NCBI RefSeq assembly: GCF_002288525.1
Contig: NZ_CP023067.1
Coordinates: forward strand, 1-64,000
Reading direction: 5' to 3'
DNA: 64,000 bases
Source: Sinorhizobium sojae CCBAU 05684
GTDB taxonomy: Bacteria; Pseudomonadota; Alphaproteobacteria; Rhizobiales; Rhizobiaceae
Shown: positions 46,941-58,463 of the stretch, piece by piece
How the letters are laid out: every line of letters starts with the position of its first letter
Position numbering within the stretch: position 1 is the first letter of the stretch
Notes under the pieces: model-generated
What the model saw: only the letters and a program-made list of their open reading frames with translations
Database searches by the model: none
Told to the model about the DNA's origin: nothing
Made by a program: the position numbers and the translations under genes

Positions 46941-47360
46941 ATGGTCGAAAATAAGAAGAAGCCGAATCCGATCGACATTCATGTCGGCAGCCGGATTCGC
47001 CTTCGCCGGACGATGCTTGGCATGAGCCAGGAGAAGCTCGGCGAGAGTCTGGGGATCACCTTTCAACAGATCCAGAAATACGAAAAGGGCACGAACCGCG
47101 TCGGCGCCAGCCGCCTGCAGAACATCGCCACGATCCTCAATGTCCCGGTCTCGTTTTTCTTCGAGGATGCCCCGGGGGAGGGAACCGGCGTACATTCCGG
47201 AACGGGGGAGCCGTCCAGTTCCAACTATGTGGTCGATTTCCTGTCGTCCTCCGAAGGGCTGCAGCTCAATCGCGCCTTCGTCAGGATTTCCGACCCGAAG
47301 GTCCGACGCAAGTTGGTGGATCTCGTCAAGGCGCTGGCCGCGGAGGCGGAGAGCGATTGA
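46941..47360 (+). CDS. XRE-family HTH transcriptional regulator upstream of metK
   Basis: A 139-residue regulator with a Cro/C1-type helix-turn-helix at residues about 17-72 (IRLRRTMLGMSQEKLGESLGITFQQIQKYEKG, read in parts). A C-terminal region of about 60 residues of unknown fold follows (NYVVDFLSSSEGLQLNRAFVRI). The ATG at 46941 follows AGGAACGCGAAA; a GTG at 46923 would add six residues. This gene is conserved next to metK in Rhizobiales. The target is unknown; a palindrome in front of metK is a candidate, though a different regulator could use it. Confidence 0.9.
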   Translation: MVENKKKPNPIDIHVGSRIRLRRTMLGMSQEKLGESLGITFQQIQKYEKGTNRVGASRLQNIATILNVPVSFFFEDAPGEGTGVHSGTGEPSSSNYVVDFLSSSEGLQLNRAFVRISDPKVRRKLVDLVKALAAEAESD

Positions 47361-47383
47361 GGCAAACCCTTTGAGTAAACTTG

Positions 47384-47409
47384 AAAAAGCGGCCCCGGGC
47401 CGCTTTTTT
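47384..47409 (+). terminator. Rho-independent terminator of the XRE regulator gene
   Basis: AAAAAGCGGCC (47384-47394) pairs with GGCCGCTTTTT (47398-47408) around CCG, followed by T. The A/T arms make it bidirectional in form. It isolates the regulator transcript from metK. Confidence 0.88.
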
Positions 47410-47470
47410 CATGCGGTCGGCGCGTTCCGTGCCAGCACCCTGACGCCAGCCTCGCCAGAGATTGTGATGC

Positions 47471-47494
47471 CGATATAAACATATATTTATGTCG
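47471..47494. promoter_or_regulatory. AT-rich palindromic operator-like site upstream of metK
   Basis: A 24-base imperfect palindrome: left half CGATATAAACAT, right half ATATTTATGTCG, with 10 of 12 positions symmetric. It lies 72 bases before the metK ATG, where a promoter is expected. Long AT palindromes of this kind are typical of ArsR-type or XRE-type repressors; no regulator can be assigned from sequence alone. Confidence 0.45.
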
Positions 47495-47566
47495 TTGTTC
47501 GCTTGTTTTTCGGCGGCAAAACCACTAACAGTTCGGGACGCTTCTTTCACTGAGGGGACTTCCCGC

Positions 47567-48835
47567 ATGCGCGCAAACTACCTGTTCACGAGTGAATCCG
47601 TAGCCGAAGGTCATCCGGACAAAGTGTGTGACCGCATTTCCGACGAGATCGTCGATCTGGTCTACCGCGAAGCGGCGAAGTCCGGAGTCGACCCCTGGAG
47701 TGTGCGCATTGCCTGCGAGACGCTGGCGACGACCAACCGTGTCGTTATTGCCGGCGAAGTCCGCCTCCCGCCGAGCCTCCTGAAAAAGGACAAGAACGGC
47801 AACGACGTGATCAACCCGTCGAAGTTCAAGTCCGCCGCCCGCAAGGCCATTCGTGATATCGGCTATGAGCAGGACGGCTTCCACTGGAAGACGGCCAAGA
47901 TCGACGTGCTCCTGCATTTCCAGTCCGCGCATATAGCCCAGGGCGTCGATAGTGCCGCCGACAAGCAGGGCGAGGAGGGGGCCGGCGACCAGGGCATCAT
48001 GTTCGGCTATGCCTGCCGCGAGACGGCCGAACTCATGCCGGCTCCCATCTACTATTCGCATCGCATCCTGAACCTGCTCGCCGCCGCGCGCAAAAAGGGC
48101 GACGGCGAAGTCGCCAAGCTCGGCCCGGACGCCAAGAGTCAGGTGACCGTCCGTTATATCGACGGCAAGCCGGCGGAGGTCACCTCAATCGTGCTTTCGA
48201 CGCAGCATCTCGACGAGAGCTGGGATTCGGCCAAGGTTCGCGCCGTCGTCGAGCCATATATCCTCGAAGCGCTCGCCGACCTGAAGATCGCCGACGACTG
48301 CACCTGGTACATCAATCCAACCGGCAAGTTCGTCATTGGTGGGCCGGACGGCGATGCGGGTCTTACCGGCCGGAAGATCATCGTCGATACCTATGGCGGT
48401 GCCGCGCCCCATGGTGGCGGCGCCTTTTCCGGCAAGGACACGACCAAGGTCGACCGCTCGGCTGCCTATGCAGCTCGCTACCTCGCCAAGAACGTGGTGG
48501 CGGCCGGCCTGTCCGAACGTTGCACCATCCAGCTCTCCTACGCGATCGGTGTCGCGCAGCCGCTGTCGATCTATGTCGACCTGCACGGCACGGGCAAGGT
48601 CTCCGAAGACCAAGTCGAAAGGGCGATCCGCAAGACTATGGACCTCTCCCCCACTGGCATTCGCCGCCACCTCGATCTCAACCGTCCGATCTATGCCAAG
48701 ACGGCCGCTTACGGCCATTTCGGACGCAAGGCCGGCCGCGACGGCTCCTTCTCCTGGGAAAAGCTCGATCTCGTGAAGCCGCTCAAGGAAGCGATCGCGC
48801 TCGACGCTGCGGCGGTCAACGGCCGCGCCGCCTGA
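47567..48835 (+). CDS. metK: S-adenosylmethionine synthetase
   Basis: A 422-residue enzyme making SAM from methionine and ATP. Motifs [24 protein letters not shown] (read in parts, residues 7-30), [12 protein letters not shown] near 140 and [19 protein letters not shown] near 285 are signatures of the family. The length is longer than in E. coli (384), as usual in Rhizobiales. The ATG at 47567 has GAGGGG 9 bases upstream, so the long open frame from 47489 is rejected. SAM made here serves miaB, hemW, both rRNA methyltransferases and trmB in this window. Confidence 0.97.
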   Translation: MRANYLFTSESVAEGHPDKVCDRISDEIVDLVYREAAKSGVDPWSVRIACETLATTNRVVIAGEVRLPPSLLKKDKNGNDVINPSKFKSAARKAIRDIGYEQDGFHWKTAKIDVLLHFQSAHIAQGVDSAADKQGEEGAGDQGIMFGYACRETAELMPAPIYYSHRILNLLAAARKKGDGEVAKLGPDAKSQVTVRYIDGKPAEVTSIVLSTQHLDESWDSAKVRAVVEPYILEALADLKIADDCTWYINPTGKFVIGGPDGDAGLTGRKIIVDTYGGAAPHGGGAFSGKDTTKVDRSAAYAARYLAKNVVAAGLSERCTIQLSYAIGVAQPLSIYVDLHGTGKVSEDQVERAIRKTMDLSPTGIRRHLDLNRPIYAKTAAYGHFGRKAGRDGSFSWEKLDLVKPLKEAIALDAAAVNGRAA

Positions 48836-48916
48836 CCTGCCAGCGGTCGGCAGGAATCACCCTCAAGGGAAAGCATCGGGCCACGGATCGATTCGGATGC
48901 GTGGTTCTGCTAAATC

Positions 48917-48947
48917 GGGGCGGATGCTCGCAAACGGGCATCCGCCC
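48917..48947 (+). terminator. Hairpin between metK and trmB
   Basis: GGGCGGATGC (48918-48927) pairs with GCATCCGCCC (48938-48947) around a 10-base loop, 82 bases after metK and 25 before trmB. Only TGACTGTT follows, so termination would be partial; it may act as a processing structure in a shared transcript. Confidence 0.4.
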
Positions 48948-48971
48948 TGACTGTTGGAATGGAACGACGAC

Positions 48972-49670
48972 ATGACTGAACCGCGCCGCGCCAGAGCAAC
49001 GGAGGCCTTCTACGGCCGCCGCAAGGGCAAGCCCTTGCGAGAGCGCCAGGCCACGAATCTGGAAACCCTTCTGCCGGTTCTGAAGCTCGACGTGGGCCGT
49101 CCGGCGCCTGCCACTCTGTCCGAGCTCTTCCCCGTGCCGGTCGAGCGGATCCGTCTGGAGATCGGCTTCGGCGGCGGCGAGCACCTCGTGCATCGCGCCG
49201 CGGAGGATCCGTCCACGGGCTTCATCGGCGTGGAGCCCTTCGTCAATTCCATGGCAAAGCTGCTCGGCCAGATTCAAACGCGGGGGATCAGCAATATCCG
49301 GCTTTACGACGACGATGCGACCCAGGTGCTCGACTGGCTGCCGGCCGCCTGTCTGGACCAGATCGATCTGCTCTATCCCGATCCCTGGCCGAAGCGGAAG
49401 CACTGGAAGCGGCGTTTCGTCTCGACGGTCAATCTTGACCGTATCGCCCGCGCGCTGAGACCCGGCGGCCTCTTCTGTTTCGCCTCGGACATCGACAGCT
49501 ACGTCAACTGGACCCTCATCCATTGCCGCGATCACGCAGCCTTCGAATGGACGGCGGAAAATGCGGCCGATTGGCTGTCGCCATTCCCGGGCTGGCCGAG
49601 CACGCGCTACGAGGCCAAGGCCCGCCGGGAGGGCCGCAAGTCCGCCTATCTGACTTTCCGGCGTATTTAG
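48972..49670 (+). CDS. trmB: tRNA (guanine-N7)-methyltransferase TrmB
   Basis: A 232-residue SAM-dependent enzyme making m7G46 in tRNA. SAM motif [15 protein letters not shown] near residues 62-76 and the catalytic [18 protein letters not shown] near 137-154 are typical. The ATG at 48972 starts [17 protein letters not shown]; an upstream ATG at 48954 would add six residues. Follows metK in the same direction, a conserved pair in Rhizobiales. The stop is 26 bases before a REP-like hairpin. Confidence 0.94.
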   Translation: MTEPRRARATEAFYGRRKGKPLRERQATNLETLLPVLKLDVGRPAPATLSELFPVPVERIRLEIGFGGGEHLVHRAAEDPSTGFIGVEPFVNSMAKLLGQIQTRGISNIRLYDDDATQVLDWLPAACLDQIDLLYPDPWPKRKHWKRRFVSTVNLDRIARALRPGGLFCFASDIDSYVNWTLIHCRDHAAFEWTAENAADWLSPFPGWPSTRYEAKARREGRKSAYLTFRRI

Positions 49671-49696
49671 CGCAGGTCGCATTGCCCTCACCCTAG

Positions 49697-49722
49697 CCCT
49701 CTCCCCGCAAGCGGGGAGAGGG
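49697..49722. repeat. REP-like palindrome after trmB
   Basis: CCCTCTCCCCGC (49697-49708) and GCGGGGAGAGGG (49711-49722) form a perfect 12-bp inverted repeat with a two-base loop. A related shorter copy is at 49893-49910. It may protect or end the trmB transcript. Confidence 0.75.
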
Positions 49723-49740
49723 GACACAGGCGCAATTTGC

Positions 49741-49850
49741 GGCTACTGCATGTCTCCTCAAATCGACCCGGTTTAAGGACAAAGACAGGTAGCAATTCAA
49801 AGTGCTACAGCGAATCTTTGCGCGTCTGATAAGACGCGCGGCGCTTTAGA
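49741..49850 (+). repeat. Rhizobial intergenic repeat, copy 3
   Basis: GGCTACTGCATGTCTCC, an AAATCGACCCGGTTT palindrome, GTAGCAATTCAAAGTGCTACAG and GCGCGTCTGATAAGACGCGC run in the same order as the copy at 7269-7370 and the diverged copy at 3367-3460. Both flanks hold the CTCCCCGC-type palindrome (49697-49722 and 49893-49910), so the whole block is a mosaic of two families. Confidence 0.8.
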
Positions 49851-49892
49851 GTCTACGCCCGCGAGCATGTGAACGGCCGCGGCACGGCCCCT

Positions 49893-49910
49893 CTCCCCGC
49901 CTGCGGGGAG
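49893..49910. repeat. REP-like palindrome, second copy
   Basis: CTCCCCGC (49893-49900), CT, GCGGGGAG (49903-49910). Same core as 49697-49722. The 80 bases from here to the DUF1150 stop contain nothing else I can name. Confidence 0.7.
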
Positions 49911-49989
49911 AAGATCGCGGCGGCGGGATGAGGGGCGATGCCGCGACCAGATGAAGGGCAATTCACAGCTTCGGCACAGGGGCCAGCAA

Positions 49990-50247
49990 TCAATGCAGGC
50001 TTACGGTGCGCAGATCGTCTTCCGCTGCTTTGAAAAAGGTGCTGGAACGATTGTCGGTCAAGAGGATCGGCGTTCCGTCGGCCGCAAACAGGGCCCAGAG
50101 ATCGATGCCGGGGCCCATTTCAGGCGCTTCCGGGAAACAGCGGGAGACCTCCTCCGAACGCATCTTGCGGATATAGCCAACTTCGCCTGCGCCGAGATGC
50201 GCGAGGTCGTTCTTGGACAGCGATGTGCTGATGGTTTTCAGTCCCAT
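49990..50247 (-). CDS. DUF1150 family protein
   Basis: An 85-residue acidic protein of the DUF1150 family, of unknown function and typically found next to small heat-shock genes in Rhizobiales. LGAGEVGYIRKM at residues 18-29 and LWALFAADGTPILLTDNR near 50-67 are the conserved parts. No signal peptide or membrane helix. It lies 46 bases downstream of hsp20 on the same strand and is probably in its heat-shock transcript. Confidence 0.85.
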   Translation of the reverse strand: MGLKTISTSLSKNDLAHLGAGEVGYIRKMRSEEVSRCFPEAPEMGPGIDLWALFAADGTPILLTDNRSSTFFKAAEDDLRTVSLH

Positions 50248-50293
50248 GGTCGTGCTCCGTGGTCGCCGGCGCGGGAAATACCCGCCGGTTATC

Positions 50294-50725
50294 CTATTCT
50301 GGGACCGAAATGTTAATTTTCTTTACCATTTTGACCGGTTCGGGCCGCACGAGATCGACAGATAGAAGCCCGTTGCGCAATTCCGCACCGAGGACCTGCA
50401 TACCGTCGGCAAGGACGAAGGTGCGCTGGAACTGGCGGGCTGCGATGCCGCGATGGAGATAATCCCTCTCGCCGGTTTCTATCTGGCGACCGCGGATGAC
50501 GAGCTGGTTTTCCTCGGTCGTTACGTCTAGGTCGTCCTCGGAAAAGCCGGCGACGGCGAGTGTGATGCGCAAGCGTTCCGGTGAGCCGGCCGTGCCGTCG
50601 CCGTGAATGCGCTCGATATTGTAGGGAGGGTAACCGTCGTTCGCCTTGGCGATGCGCTCAAGGGTCTTTTCCATGCTGTCGAAGCCCACCAGGAGCGGGC
50701 TCGTAAAAGGCGTAATCCTGCTCAT
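50294..50725 (-). CDS. Small heat-shock protein Hsp20 (IbpA/HspA class)
   Basis: A 143-residue alpha-crystallin-type chaperone. An N-terminal segment (FTSPLLVGFDSMEKTLERIAK) is followed by the alpha-crystallin domain near residues 34-125 (IERIHGDG; RITLAVAGFSEDDLDVTTEENQLVIRG read in parts) and a C-terminal tail with INISVPE, a variant of the IXI motif. Class A HspA-type sequence as in other rhizobia. A strong RpoH-like promoter and a leader that can pair with its Shine-Dalgarno sequence precede it, so heat control at two levels is likely. Followed by DUF1150. Confidence 0.92.
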   Translation of the reverse strand: MSRITPFTSPLLVGFDSMEKTLERIAKANDGYPPYNIERIHGDGTAGSPERLRITLAVAGFSEDDLDVTTEENQLVIRGRQIETGERDYLHRGIAARQFQRTFVLADGMQVLGAELRNGLLSVDLVRPEPVKMVKKINISVPE

Positions 50726-50784
50726 TCCTCAAGTCCTTGCGAGCTCAAGCGACCATCTTTAGGACCTGCCAAGCAGCATCCTGC
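50726..50784 (-). ncRNA. Possible RNA-thermometer leader (ROSE-like) of hsp20
   Basis: The predicted 59-base leader holds the Shine-Dalgarno AAGGAC (50738-50733), 7 bases from the ATG. Its AGGAC can pair with GTCCT at 50765-50761, and CTTG/CAAG (50749-50746 with 50739-50736) adds a hairpin beside it. A TGCTTGGCAGG element upstream recalls the GCTTGGC part of rhizobial ROSE elements. No folding was computed. Confidence 0.4.
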
Positions 50785-50790
50785 CAAGCA

Positions 50791-50819
50791 ATATGGTAGC
50801 TGTGCGCAACGAGTGCAAG
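50791..50819 (-). promoter_or_regulatory. RpoH (sigma-32) promoter of hsp20
   Basis: On the minus strand, CTTGCA (50819-50814) and CCATAT (50796-50791) are separated by 17 bases, a close match to the heat-shock sigma pattern CTTGAA / CCATNT of alphaproteobacteria. The expected start is near 50784. Two exact 11-base direct repeats (TGCTTGGCAGG) occur at 50790-50780 and 50775-50765. Confidence 0.7.
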
Positions 50820-50917
50820 CGGCTTGCCTCCGCCGCGCACGCAAATCATAGTCCTCCAGACGCGGGCCTCGAGCCGCGCCGTGGTTGTGGGTTTGGCGGC
50901 AAACCCGCAGGATCGAG

Positions 50918-51880
50918 ATGGCAGGAGTGAGACAAGTGTCAAACGCGCGAAAGATCATCATCGACACGGATCCGGGGCAGGATGATGCGGCCGCGATCAT
51001 GCTCGCCTTCGGCAGCCCGGAAGAGATCGACGTCCTCGGCATCACCACCGTCGCAGGCAATGTCCCGCTCACGCTGACGGCGCGCAACGCCCGGATCGTC
51101 TGCGAGCTTTGCGGCAGGACGGACGTGAGGGTCTTCGCCGGGGCTGACAGGCCGGTGGCGCGCCCGCTCGTCACCGCCGAGCACGTCCATGGCAAGACCG
51201 GGCTCGACGGCCCCGATCTGAGCGAGCCGACAATAGCGCTTCAGGACCAGCACGCCGTCGATTTCATCATTGCGACGCTCAAGGCCGAGGCGCCGGGCGC
51301 AGTGACGCTTTGCACGCTTGGTCCGCTCACCAACATTGCGCTCGCCCTCACTAAGGCGCCGGAGATTGCCCCGCGGGTACGGGAACTGGTGATGATGGGG
51401 GGCGGCTTTTTCGAGGGCGGCAACATCACGCCGGCGGCCGAATTCAACGTCTTTGTCGATCCGGAAGCCGCCGAAATCGTCTTCCGTTCCGGCATCCCGA
51501 TCGTGATGATGCCGCTCGACGTGACGCACCGCGTCCTCACGCATCAGGTCCGTGTCGAGAAGATCCGCGCCATCGGCAGCCCGGCGGCGGTTGCGCTGGC
51601 GGAGATGCTGGAGTTCTTCGAGCGCTTCGATATCGAGAAATACGGCACCGATGGTGGGCCGCTGCATGACCCGACTGTGATCGCCTATCTGTTGCGGCCA
51701 GAGCTCTTCACCGGTCGCGACTGCAATGTGGAGATCGAAACGACTTCGGCGCTGACCACCGGCATGACTGTCGTCGACTGGTGGCAGGTCACCGGTCGCG
51801 AGCATAATGCCAGGGTCATGCGGCACATCGACGACGAGGGCTTCTTCGATCTGCTCACAGATCGTCTGGCGCGTATCTGA
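50918..51880 (+). CDS. Inosine-uridine preferring nucleoside hydrolase
   Basis: A 320-residue (or shorter) N-ribohydrolase that splits nucleosides into base and ribose. The calcium/substrate motif DTDPGQDDAAA lies at about residues 16-26, with TLGPLTNIALAL and EFNVFVDPEAA typical later. Start: the ATG at 50918 or the GTG at 50936, which has AGGAG 9 bases upstream and gives a 314-residue protein; both are plausible. Ribose released here could be phosphorylated by RbsK, encoded 3 kb away. Divergent from hsp20. Confidence 0.9.
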   Translation: MAGVRQVSNARKIIIDTDPGQDDAAAIMLAFGSPEEIDVLGITTVAGNVPLTLTARNARIVCELCGRTDVRVFAGADRPVARPLVTAEHVHGKTGLDGPDLSEPTIALQDQHAVDFIIATLKAEAPGAVTLCTLGPLTNIALALTKAPEIAPRVRELVMMGGGFFEGGNITPAAEFNVFVDPEAAEIVFRSGIPIVMMPLDVTHRVLTHQVRVEKIRAIGSPAAVALAEMLEFFERFDIEKYGTDGGPLHDPTVIAYLLRPELFTGRDCNVEIETTSALTTGMTVVDWWQVTGREHNARVMRHIDDEGFFDLLTDRLARI

Positions 51881-51910
51881 GTATTCCCCGGGGCGATGGC
51901 CCCGAATATG

Positions 51911-51936
51911 CAAACGGCGCCAATGGGCGCCGTTTG
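51911..51936. terminator. Bidirectional terminator between the nucleoside hydrolase gene and mcpT
   Basis: CAAACGGCGCC (51911-51921) pairs perfectly with GGCGCCGTTTG (51926-51936) around AATG. TGCTGTTTCTCC follows on the plus strand. It lies between two convergent genes. Confidence 0.75.
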
Positions 51937-51954
51937 CTGTTTCTCCTGTTTTGG

Positions 51955-54411
<2,457 letters not shown>

Positions 54412-54614
54412 TCATGGAGCGCGTGATGCCGACCGGCATGAAGGAACCGGGCCAAAAATGGCTCGCTTCGTAATCTGGATAAACGATCAAAGATTAAGAT
54501 AGAGGCAACAAATCGGCCGATTCCTGGCCCTTTCGAGGATATCCGGGGTGCAGGAGTCCTTGTCGCGACAGAGCCTATCCGGATTGCGAATGGCGGTATA
54601 TTGGCGCGGCTCCG

Positions 54615-55514
54615 TCAGAGGCGGGCCGCCACCTCGGAGGCGTGCGGGATGGACGGTTGCGCGCCTGGCTTCTGGCAGGCAAGCGACCCGGCTACGGCGG
54701 CGCGGCGAAGCGCTTCGGGGAAGGAGAGCCCCGCATCGAGGCTTGCGGCGAGATAGCCGCAGAAGGTGTCGCCGGCGCCGACCGTGTCGATGGGCTCGAT
54801 CGCCAGCCCCTTGGCGCGATGGACCTCGCCATCGTGGATCGCCACGACGCCGTCGGCGCCCAGCGTGACGATCACGGTCTGCCCGGTCTCCGTGTGCAGA
54901 GCCTTCATCGCCTCGTCCCGCTCGGCGCCTGCGATGCCGCTCCTGCCGGCCAGCAATTCGAACTCGGTTTCGTTTGCGATGACAATATCGGCCATGCGGC
55001 CCAAACGGGCCGCGTCTGGCGTCAGCGGCGCAATGTTGATCACGGAGCGGATGCCGCGGCGCCGGGCCTCAGTAAGTGCCTTCTCCACGGAGGCAGCCGG
55101 TATTTCGAGTTGCAACATCAGCGTGTCGCCGGGCGACATCGACTCGACGGCGGCAATGGCGTCGGCGTCGCTGACGGCGGCATTGGCACTCGCGACGACG
55201 ACGATGACATTCTCGCCATCGCCGCCGACGATGATGTGTGCGGTACCGGTCGGCGCCTCGGCCGTCTTCACAAGATCGAGATCGGTGCCCGCCTCCTTGA
55301 GCAGCGCAAGCGCGCCTTCGGCGAAGCTGTCCGAGCCGACGGCACCGGCCATTCGCACGGAAGCGCCGGCGCGGCGGGCAGCCAGCGCCTGGTTGGCGCC
55401 CTTGCCGCCGGCGGCGGTGGCAAAGCCGGTCCCGGCAACGGTTTCGCCGGGCTTCGGGAGGCGCGCGGTCGTGGCGATCAGGTCCATGTTGATGGACCCA
55501 AGGATAGTGATCAT
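54615..55514 (-). CDS. rbsK: Ribokinase
   Basis: A 299-residue PfkB-family sugar kinase phosphorylating ribose at O-5. GSINMDLIATTARLPKPGET at the start, GGKGANQALAARRAGA near 39-54 and the anion-hole/catalytic motif DTVGAGDTFCGYLAASL near 248-264 with Asp as base. The ATG at 55514 starts at the conserved MITILGSINMD; the longer frame to 55577 overlaps rmuC. It lies 49 bases downstream of rmuC. No rbs transport genes are near. The upstream nucleoside hydrolase supplies a plausible ribose source. Confidence 0.92.
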   Translation of the reverse strand: MITILGSINMDLIATTARLPKPGETVAGTGFATAAGGKGANQALAARRAGASVRMAGAVGSDSFAEGALALLKEAGTDLDLVKTAEAPTGTAHIIVGGDGENVIVVVASANAAVSDADAIAAVESMSPGDTLMLQLEIPAASVEKALTEARRRGIRSVINIAPLTPDAARLGRMADIVIANETEFELLAGRSGIAGAERDEAMKALHTETGQTVIVTLGADGVVAIHDGEVHRAKGLAIEPIDTVGAGDTFCGYLAASLDAGLSFPEALRRAAVAGSLACQKPGAQPSIPHASEVAARL

Positions 55515-55563
55515 GTGGGTGTGCCCGTCGGTTGCTGATTTTGCCGGAGAGTGCCCGAGCGCG

Positions 55564-56769
55564 TCAGTCCTCGTCAACCACTCTGAGCTTCAATTGACCG
55601 ATGCGGCCGTCGATGGACCGCTCGCTCAGCCCTTCTCCCTTGCTGCTGCGCTCGGGTGGGGGTACCGTTTCCAGTTCCAGCGTCTCGATCTTCGCGCCGC
55701 GGCGCGTCAGCTTGTCGGAGGAGACGAGGATATCGTCGATATCCTTCTGCGCCATGGCGAAGTGTCCCTGGAGCTTGCGCACGCGCTCGTCGAGGCGCGA
55801 CAGATCCTCCATCAGGCGGACGACCTCGCCCTGGATCAGATGCGCCTGCTCGCGCATGCGTGCGTCCTTCAGGATCGCCTGGATAACCTGGATCGCAAGG
55901 AGCAGCAGCGATGGCGAGACGATGACGACGCGCTGGCGATGCGCCTTCTGTACGATTGCCTCGAAATGCTCGTGGATCTCGGCGAAGATCGATTCGGACG
56001 GGACGAAGAGAAACGCGGTCTCCTGCGTTTCGCCGGAGAGCAGGTATTTTCCGGCGATATCGCGGATATGAACCTCCATGTCACGGCGGAAGGCCTGCGC
56101 GGCCTGCTGGCGCCGTTCGGCGCTCGCGGCATCGCGCATGGCGTTCCAGGCCTCCAGCGGGAATTTGGCGTCGATGACGAGCGGCGGCTGGTCGTTCGGC
56201 ATGCGGATGACGCAGTCCGGCCGGCCCCCGTTGGAGAGCGTCGCCTGAAAGGTGTAGGCGCCGATCGGCAGTCCATCCGCGACGATCGCCTCCATGCGCG
56301 ACTGGCCGAAGGCACCGCGCGTCTGCTTGTTGGAAAGGATGCTCTGCAGCCCGGCCATGTCCTTGGCGAGCGCCTGGATGTTGTTCTGGGCGCTGTCGAT
56401 GACGGCCAACCGCTCCTGCAGCCGCCGGAGATTCTCGTGTGTTGCCTTGGTCTGCTCGCTGATCGAGGCGCCGATCCGGTGCGTCATCCCGTCGATCCGC
56501 TGGCTGAGCGATTGGTTGAGCTCGGCCTGTCGGGCGCCGAAGACGTCCGTCATGGCTGCGATCCGCCCCTGCATCTCCGTCTGTGCCGCAAGAAGGGCCG
56601 TTATCTGCTCGGCGCGCTCGTCTGCACGAAGCGCCCGGTTACGGCGCGCGGCCATGATCGCGAGGAGTGCCATCAGCAAGGCGGCAGCGGTGATAAGATG
56701 TCCCGCGGCGACGGGCAGGGCGCCGAGTTGAAACAGCGGCTGGTCGAAGGAAAAGGCGATGGGCTCCAT
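55564..56769 (-). CDS. rmuC: DNA recombination protein RmuC
   Basis: A 401-residue protein with one N-terminal transmembrane helix (about 24-42), a long coiled coil (about 50-135) and a nuclease-like RmuC domain ([61 protein letters not shown]). RmuC limits inversion recombination in E. coli; its biochemical activity is unsettled. The VIDAKFP motif fits a PD-(D/E)XK site. Divergent from def with 149 bases between. Confidence 0.92.
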   Translation of the reverse strand: MEPIAFSFDQPLFQLGALPVAAGHLITAAALLMALLAIMAARRNRALRADERAEQITALLAAQTEMQGRIAAMTDVFGARQAELNQSLSQRIDGMTHRIGASISEQTKATHENLRRLQERLAVIDSAQNNIQALAKDMAGLQSILSNKQTRGAFGQSRMEAIVADGLPIGAYTFQATLSNGGRPDCVIRMPNDQPPLVIDAKFPLEAWNAMRDAASAERRQQAAQAFRRDMEVHIRDIAGKYLLSGETQETAFLFVPSESIFAEIHEHFEAIVQKAHRQRVVIVSPSLLLLAIQVIQAILKDARMREQAHLIQGEVVRLMEDLSRLDERVRKLQGHFAMAQKDIDDILVSSDKLTRRGAKIETLELETVPPPERSSKGEGLSERSIDGRIGQLKLRVVDED

Positions 56770-56918
56770 GGCCGCAGCCTAACAGATTCGTTTCCGATAG
56801 CCAGATCAAAACGAGAACAAAGAAAAATCGCGCCTCGGCGGGAGTCTGTCGAGGTCCGGTCCGACCCGCCATCGGCAATTTCCTTGCGCCCGGGCGGAAA
56901 GATCGGTTATGGAGCGGC

Positions 56919-57443
56919 ATGACGATCAAGCCGCTTATCATCCTTCCCGATCCCATTCTGCGCCAGATGTCGCCGCCGGTAGAGACTGTCGACGACGAGG
57001 TCCGCCGCCTTGCCGACGATATGCTCGAAACCATGTACGATGCCCCCGGCATCGGCCTTGCGGCTATCCAGATCGGCGTGCCGAGGCGCCTGCTGGTGCT
57101 GGATGTCACCAAGGAGGGCGAGGAGAGAAAGCCGCTCGTCTTCATCAATCCGAAGGTCGTCCGCGCCTCCGACGAGCGCTCGGTCTACGAGGAAGGCTGC
57201 CTGTCGATTCCGGACTACTACGCCGAAGTCGAGCGCCCGGCGGCGATCACCGTCGAATTTCTCGACCGCGATGGCAAGGAGCGGACCATCGAGGCCGACG
57301 GGCTGCTTGCCACCTGCCTGCAGCACGAGATCGATCACCTTAACGGGGTGCTCTTCATCGACCATATTTCCAAGCTCAAGCGCGATATGGTGATTCGCAA
57401 GTTCACCAAGGCCGCCAAGATGCGCGGGAGCCGTGCGATCTGA
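56919..57443 (+). CDS. def: Peptide deformylase
   Basis: A 174-residue metalloenzyme removing the formyl group from nascent peptides. All three motifs are visible: [10 protein letters not shown] near 45-54 (usual form GXGLAAXQ), EGCLSIP near 91-97 with the metal Cys, and QHEIDHLNG near 132-140 with the metal His and catalytic Glu. Type 1 by length. def-fmt-truA is a conserved cluster that couples formylation and deformylation. Start at the ATG at 56919. Confidence 0.97.
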   Translation: MTIKPLIILPDPILRQMSPPVETVDDEVRRLADDMLETMYDAPGIGLAAIQIGVPRRLLVLDVTKEGEERKPLVFINPKVVRASDERSVYEEGCLSIPDYYAEVERPAAITVEFLDRDGKERTIEADGLLATCLQHEIDHLNGVLFIDHISKLKRDMVIRKFTKAAKMRGSRAI

Positions 57444-57526
57444 CCGCTCCGATTGAGGTGGCATCAGAGATCGGCGCTTGAGCACGACGCCGTTTCGCGC
57501 AATCGAGAGATACGGAGTTCACCGAT

Positions 57527-58462
57527 TTGCCGCTTCGCATCATCTTCATGGGCACACCGGAATTTGCCGTTCCGACGCTGGCAGCGCTGGCAGAAGCCGG
57601 GCACGAGATCGTCGCCGTCTACACGCAGCCGCCGCGTCCCGGCGGCCGGCGCGGCCTCGATCTCCAGAAGTCTCCGGTGCATCAGGCGGCGGAGCTTCTG
57701 GGCGCCCCGGTGTTCACACCCGTCAACTTCAAGGACCCGGCCGATCGCCGGAGCTTCCGCGAGTTCAATGCCGATGTCGCAGTCGTCGTCGCCTACGGGC
57801 TCTTGCTGCCGGAGGAGATTCTCTCGGGCACGCGCCACGGCTGCTACAACGGCCACGCCTCGCTTCTTCCGCGCTGGCGGGGTGCCGCGCCCATCCAGCG
57901 CGCCATCATGGCCGGCGACAGCGAGACCGGCATCATGGTGATGAAAATGGACAAGGGGCTAGACACCGGCCCCGTCGCGCTGACCGAGCGCGTTGCGATC
58001 GGTGAAACGATGACGGCCGGCGAATTGCACGACAAGCTGATGCATGTCGGCGCGGGCCTGATGAAGGAGGCGATGGTGAAGCTTGAGGCCGGCGACCTGA
58101 CGCTGACGCCGCAGCCGGAGGAGGGCGTCGTCTACGCCGCCAAGATCACCAAGGACGAGACGCGCATCGATTTTTCAAAGCCTGCGCGCGAGGTCCACAA
58201 CCATATTCGCGGCCTGTCGCCCTTTCCCGGCGCCTGGTTCGAACTCGAGGTCGCCGGCCGCGTGGAACGGACGAAAGTTCTGGGGTCGGAACTTGCCGAA
58301 GGAACCGGCGCGCCCGGTACCGTGCTCGACGAAGCATTGACGATCGCCTGCGGCGAGGGGGCCGTGCGGCCGACGCGTTTGCAGCGCGCGGGCGGCAAGG
58401 TGCTTCCCACGGCCGAGTTTCTGCGCGGCACGCCCGTTCCGGCCGGTTCGAGGGTCGCCTGA
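57527..58462 (+). CDS. fmt: Methionyl-tRNA formyltransferase
   Basis: A 311-residue enzyme formylating initiator Met-tRNA with 10-formyl-[20 protein letters not shown] at residues 5-21, and the catalytic region [20 protein letters not shown] near 106-125 with the Asn-His pair. A C-terminal OB-fold tRNA-binding domain covers about 205-311. The start is a TTG at 57527, with GGAG about 10 bases upstream; no ATG exists before the conserved IIFMG, so TTG is preferred. 83 bases after def and 1 base before truA. Confidence 0.95.
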   Translation: MPLRIIFMGTPEFAVPTLAALAEAGHEIVAVYTQPPRPGGRRGLDLQKSPVHQAAELLGAPVFTPVNFKDPADRRSFREFNADVAVVVAYGLLLPEEILSGTRHGCYNGHASLLPRWRGAAPIQRAIMAGDSETGIMVMKMDKGLDTGPVALTERVAIGETMTAGELHDKLMHVGAGLMKEAMVKLEAGDLTLTPQPEEGVVYAAKITKDETRIDFSKPAREVHNHIRGLSPFPGAWFELEVAGRVERTKVLGSELAEGTGAPGTVLDEALTIACGEGAVRPTRLQRAGGKVLPTAEFLRGTPVPAGSRVA

Positions 58463-58463
58463 T

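Noticed and set aside
47410-47566. SAM-II-type riboswitch upstream of metK
   Set aside because: The leader lacks the conserved SAM-II pseudoknot blocks I know; the palindrome at 47471 looks like a protein site.
54766-56922. 718-codon open frame antisense to rbsK and rmuC
   Set aside because: It spans two real minus-strand genes and their gap, and shows no conserved motif.
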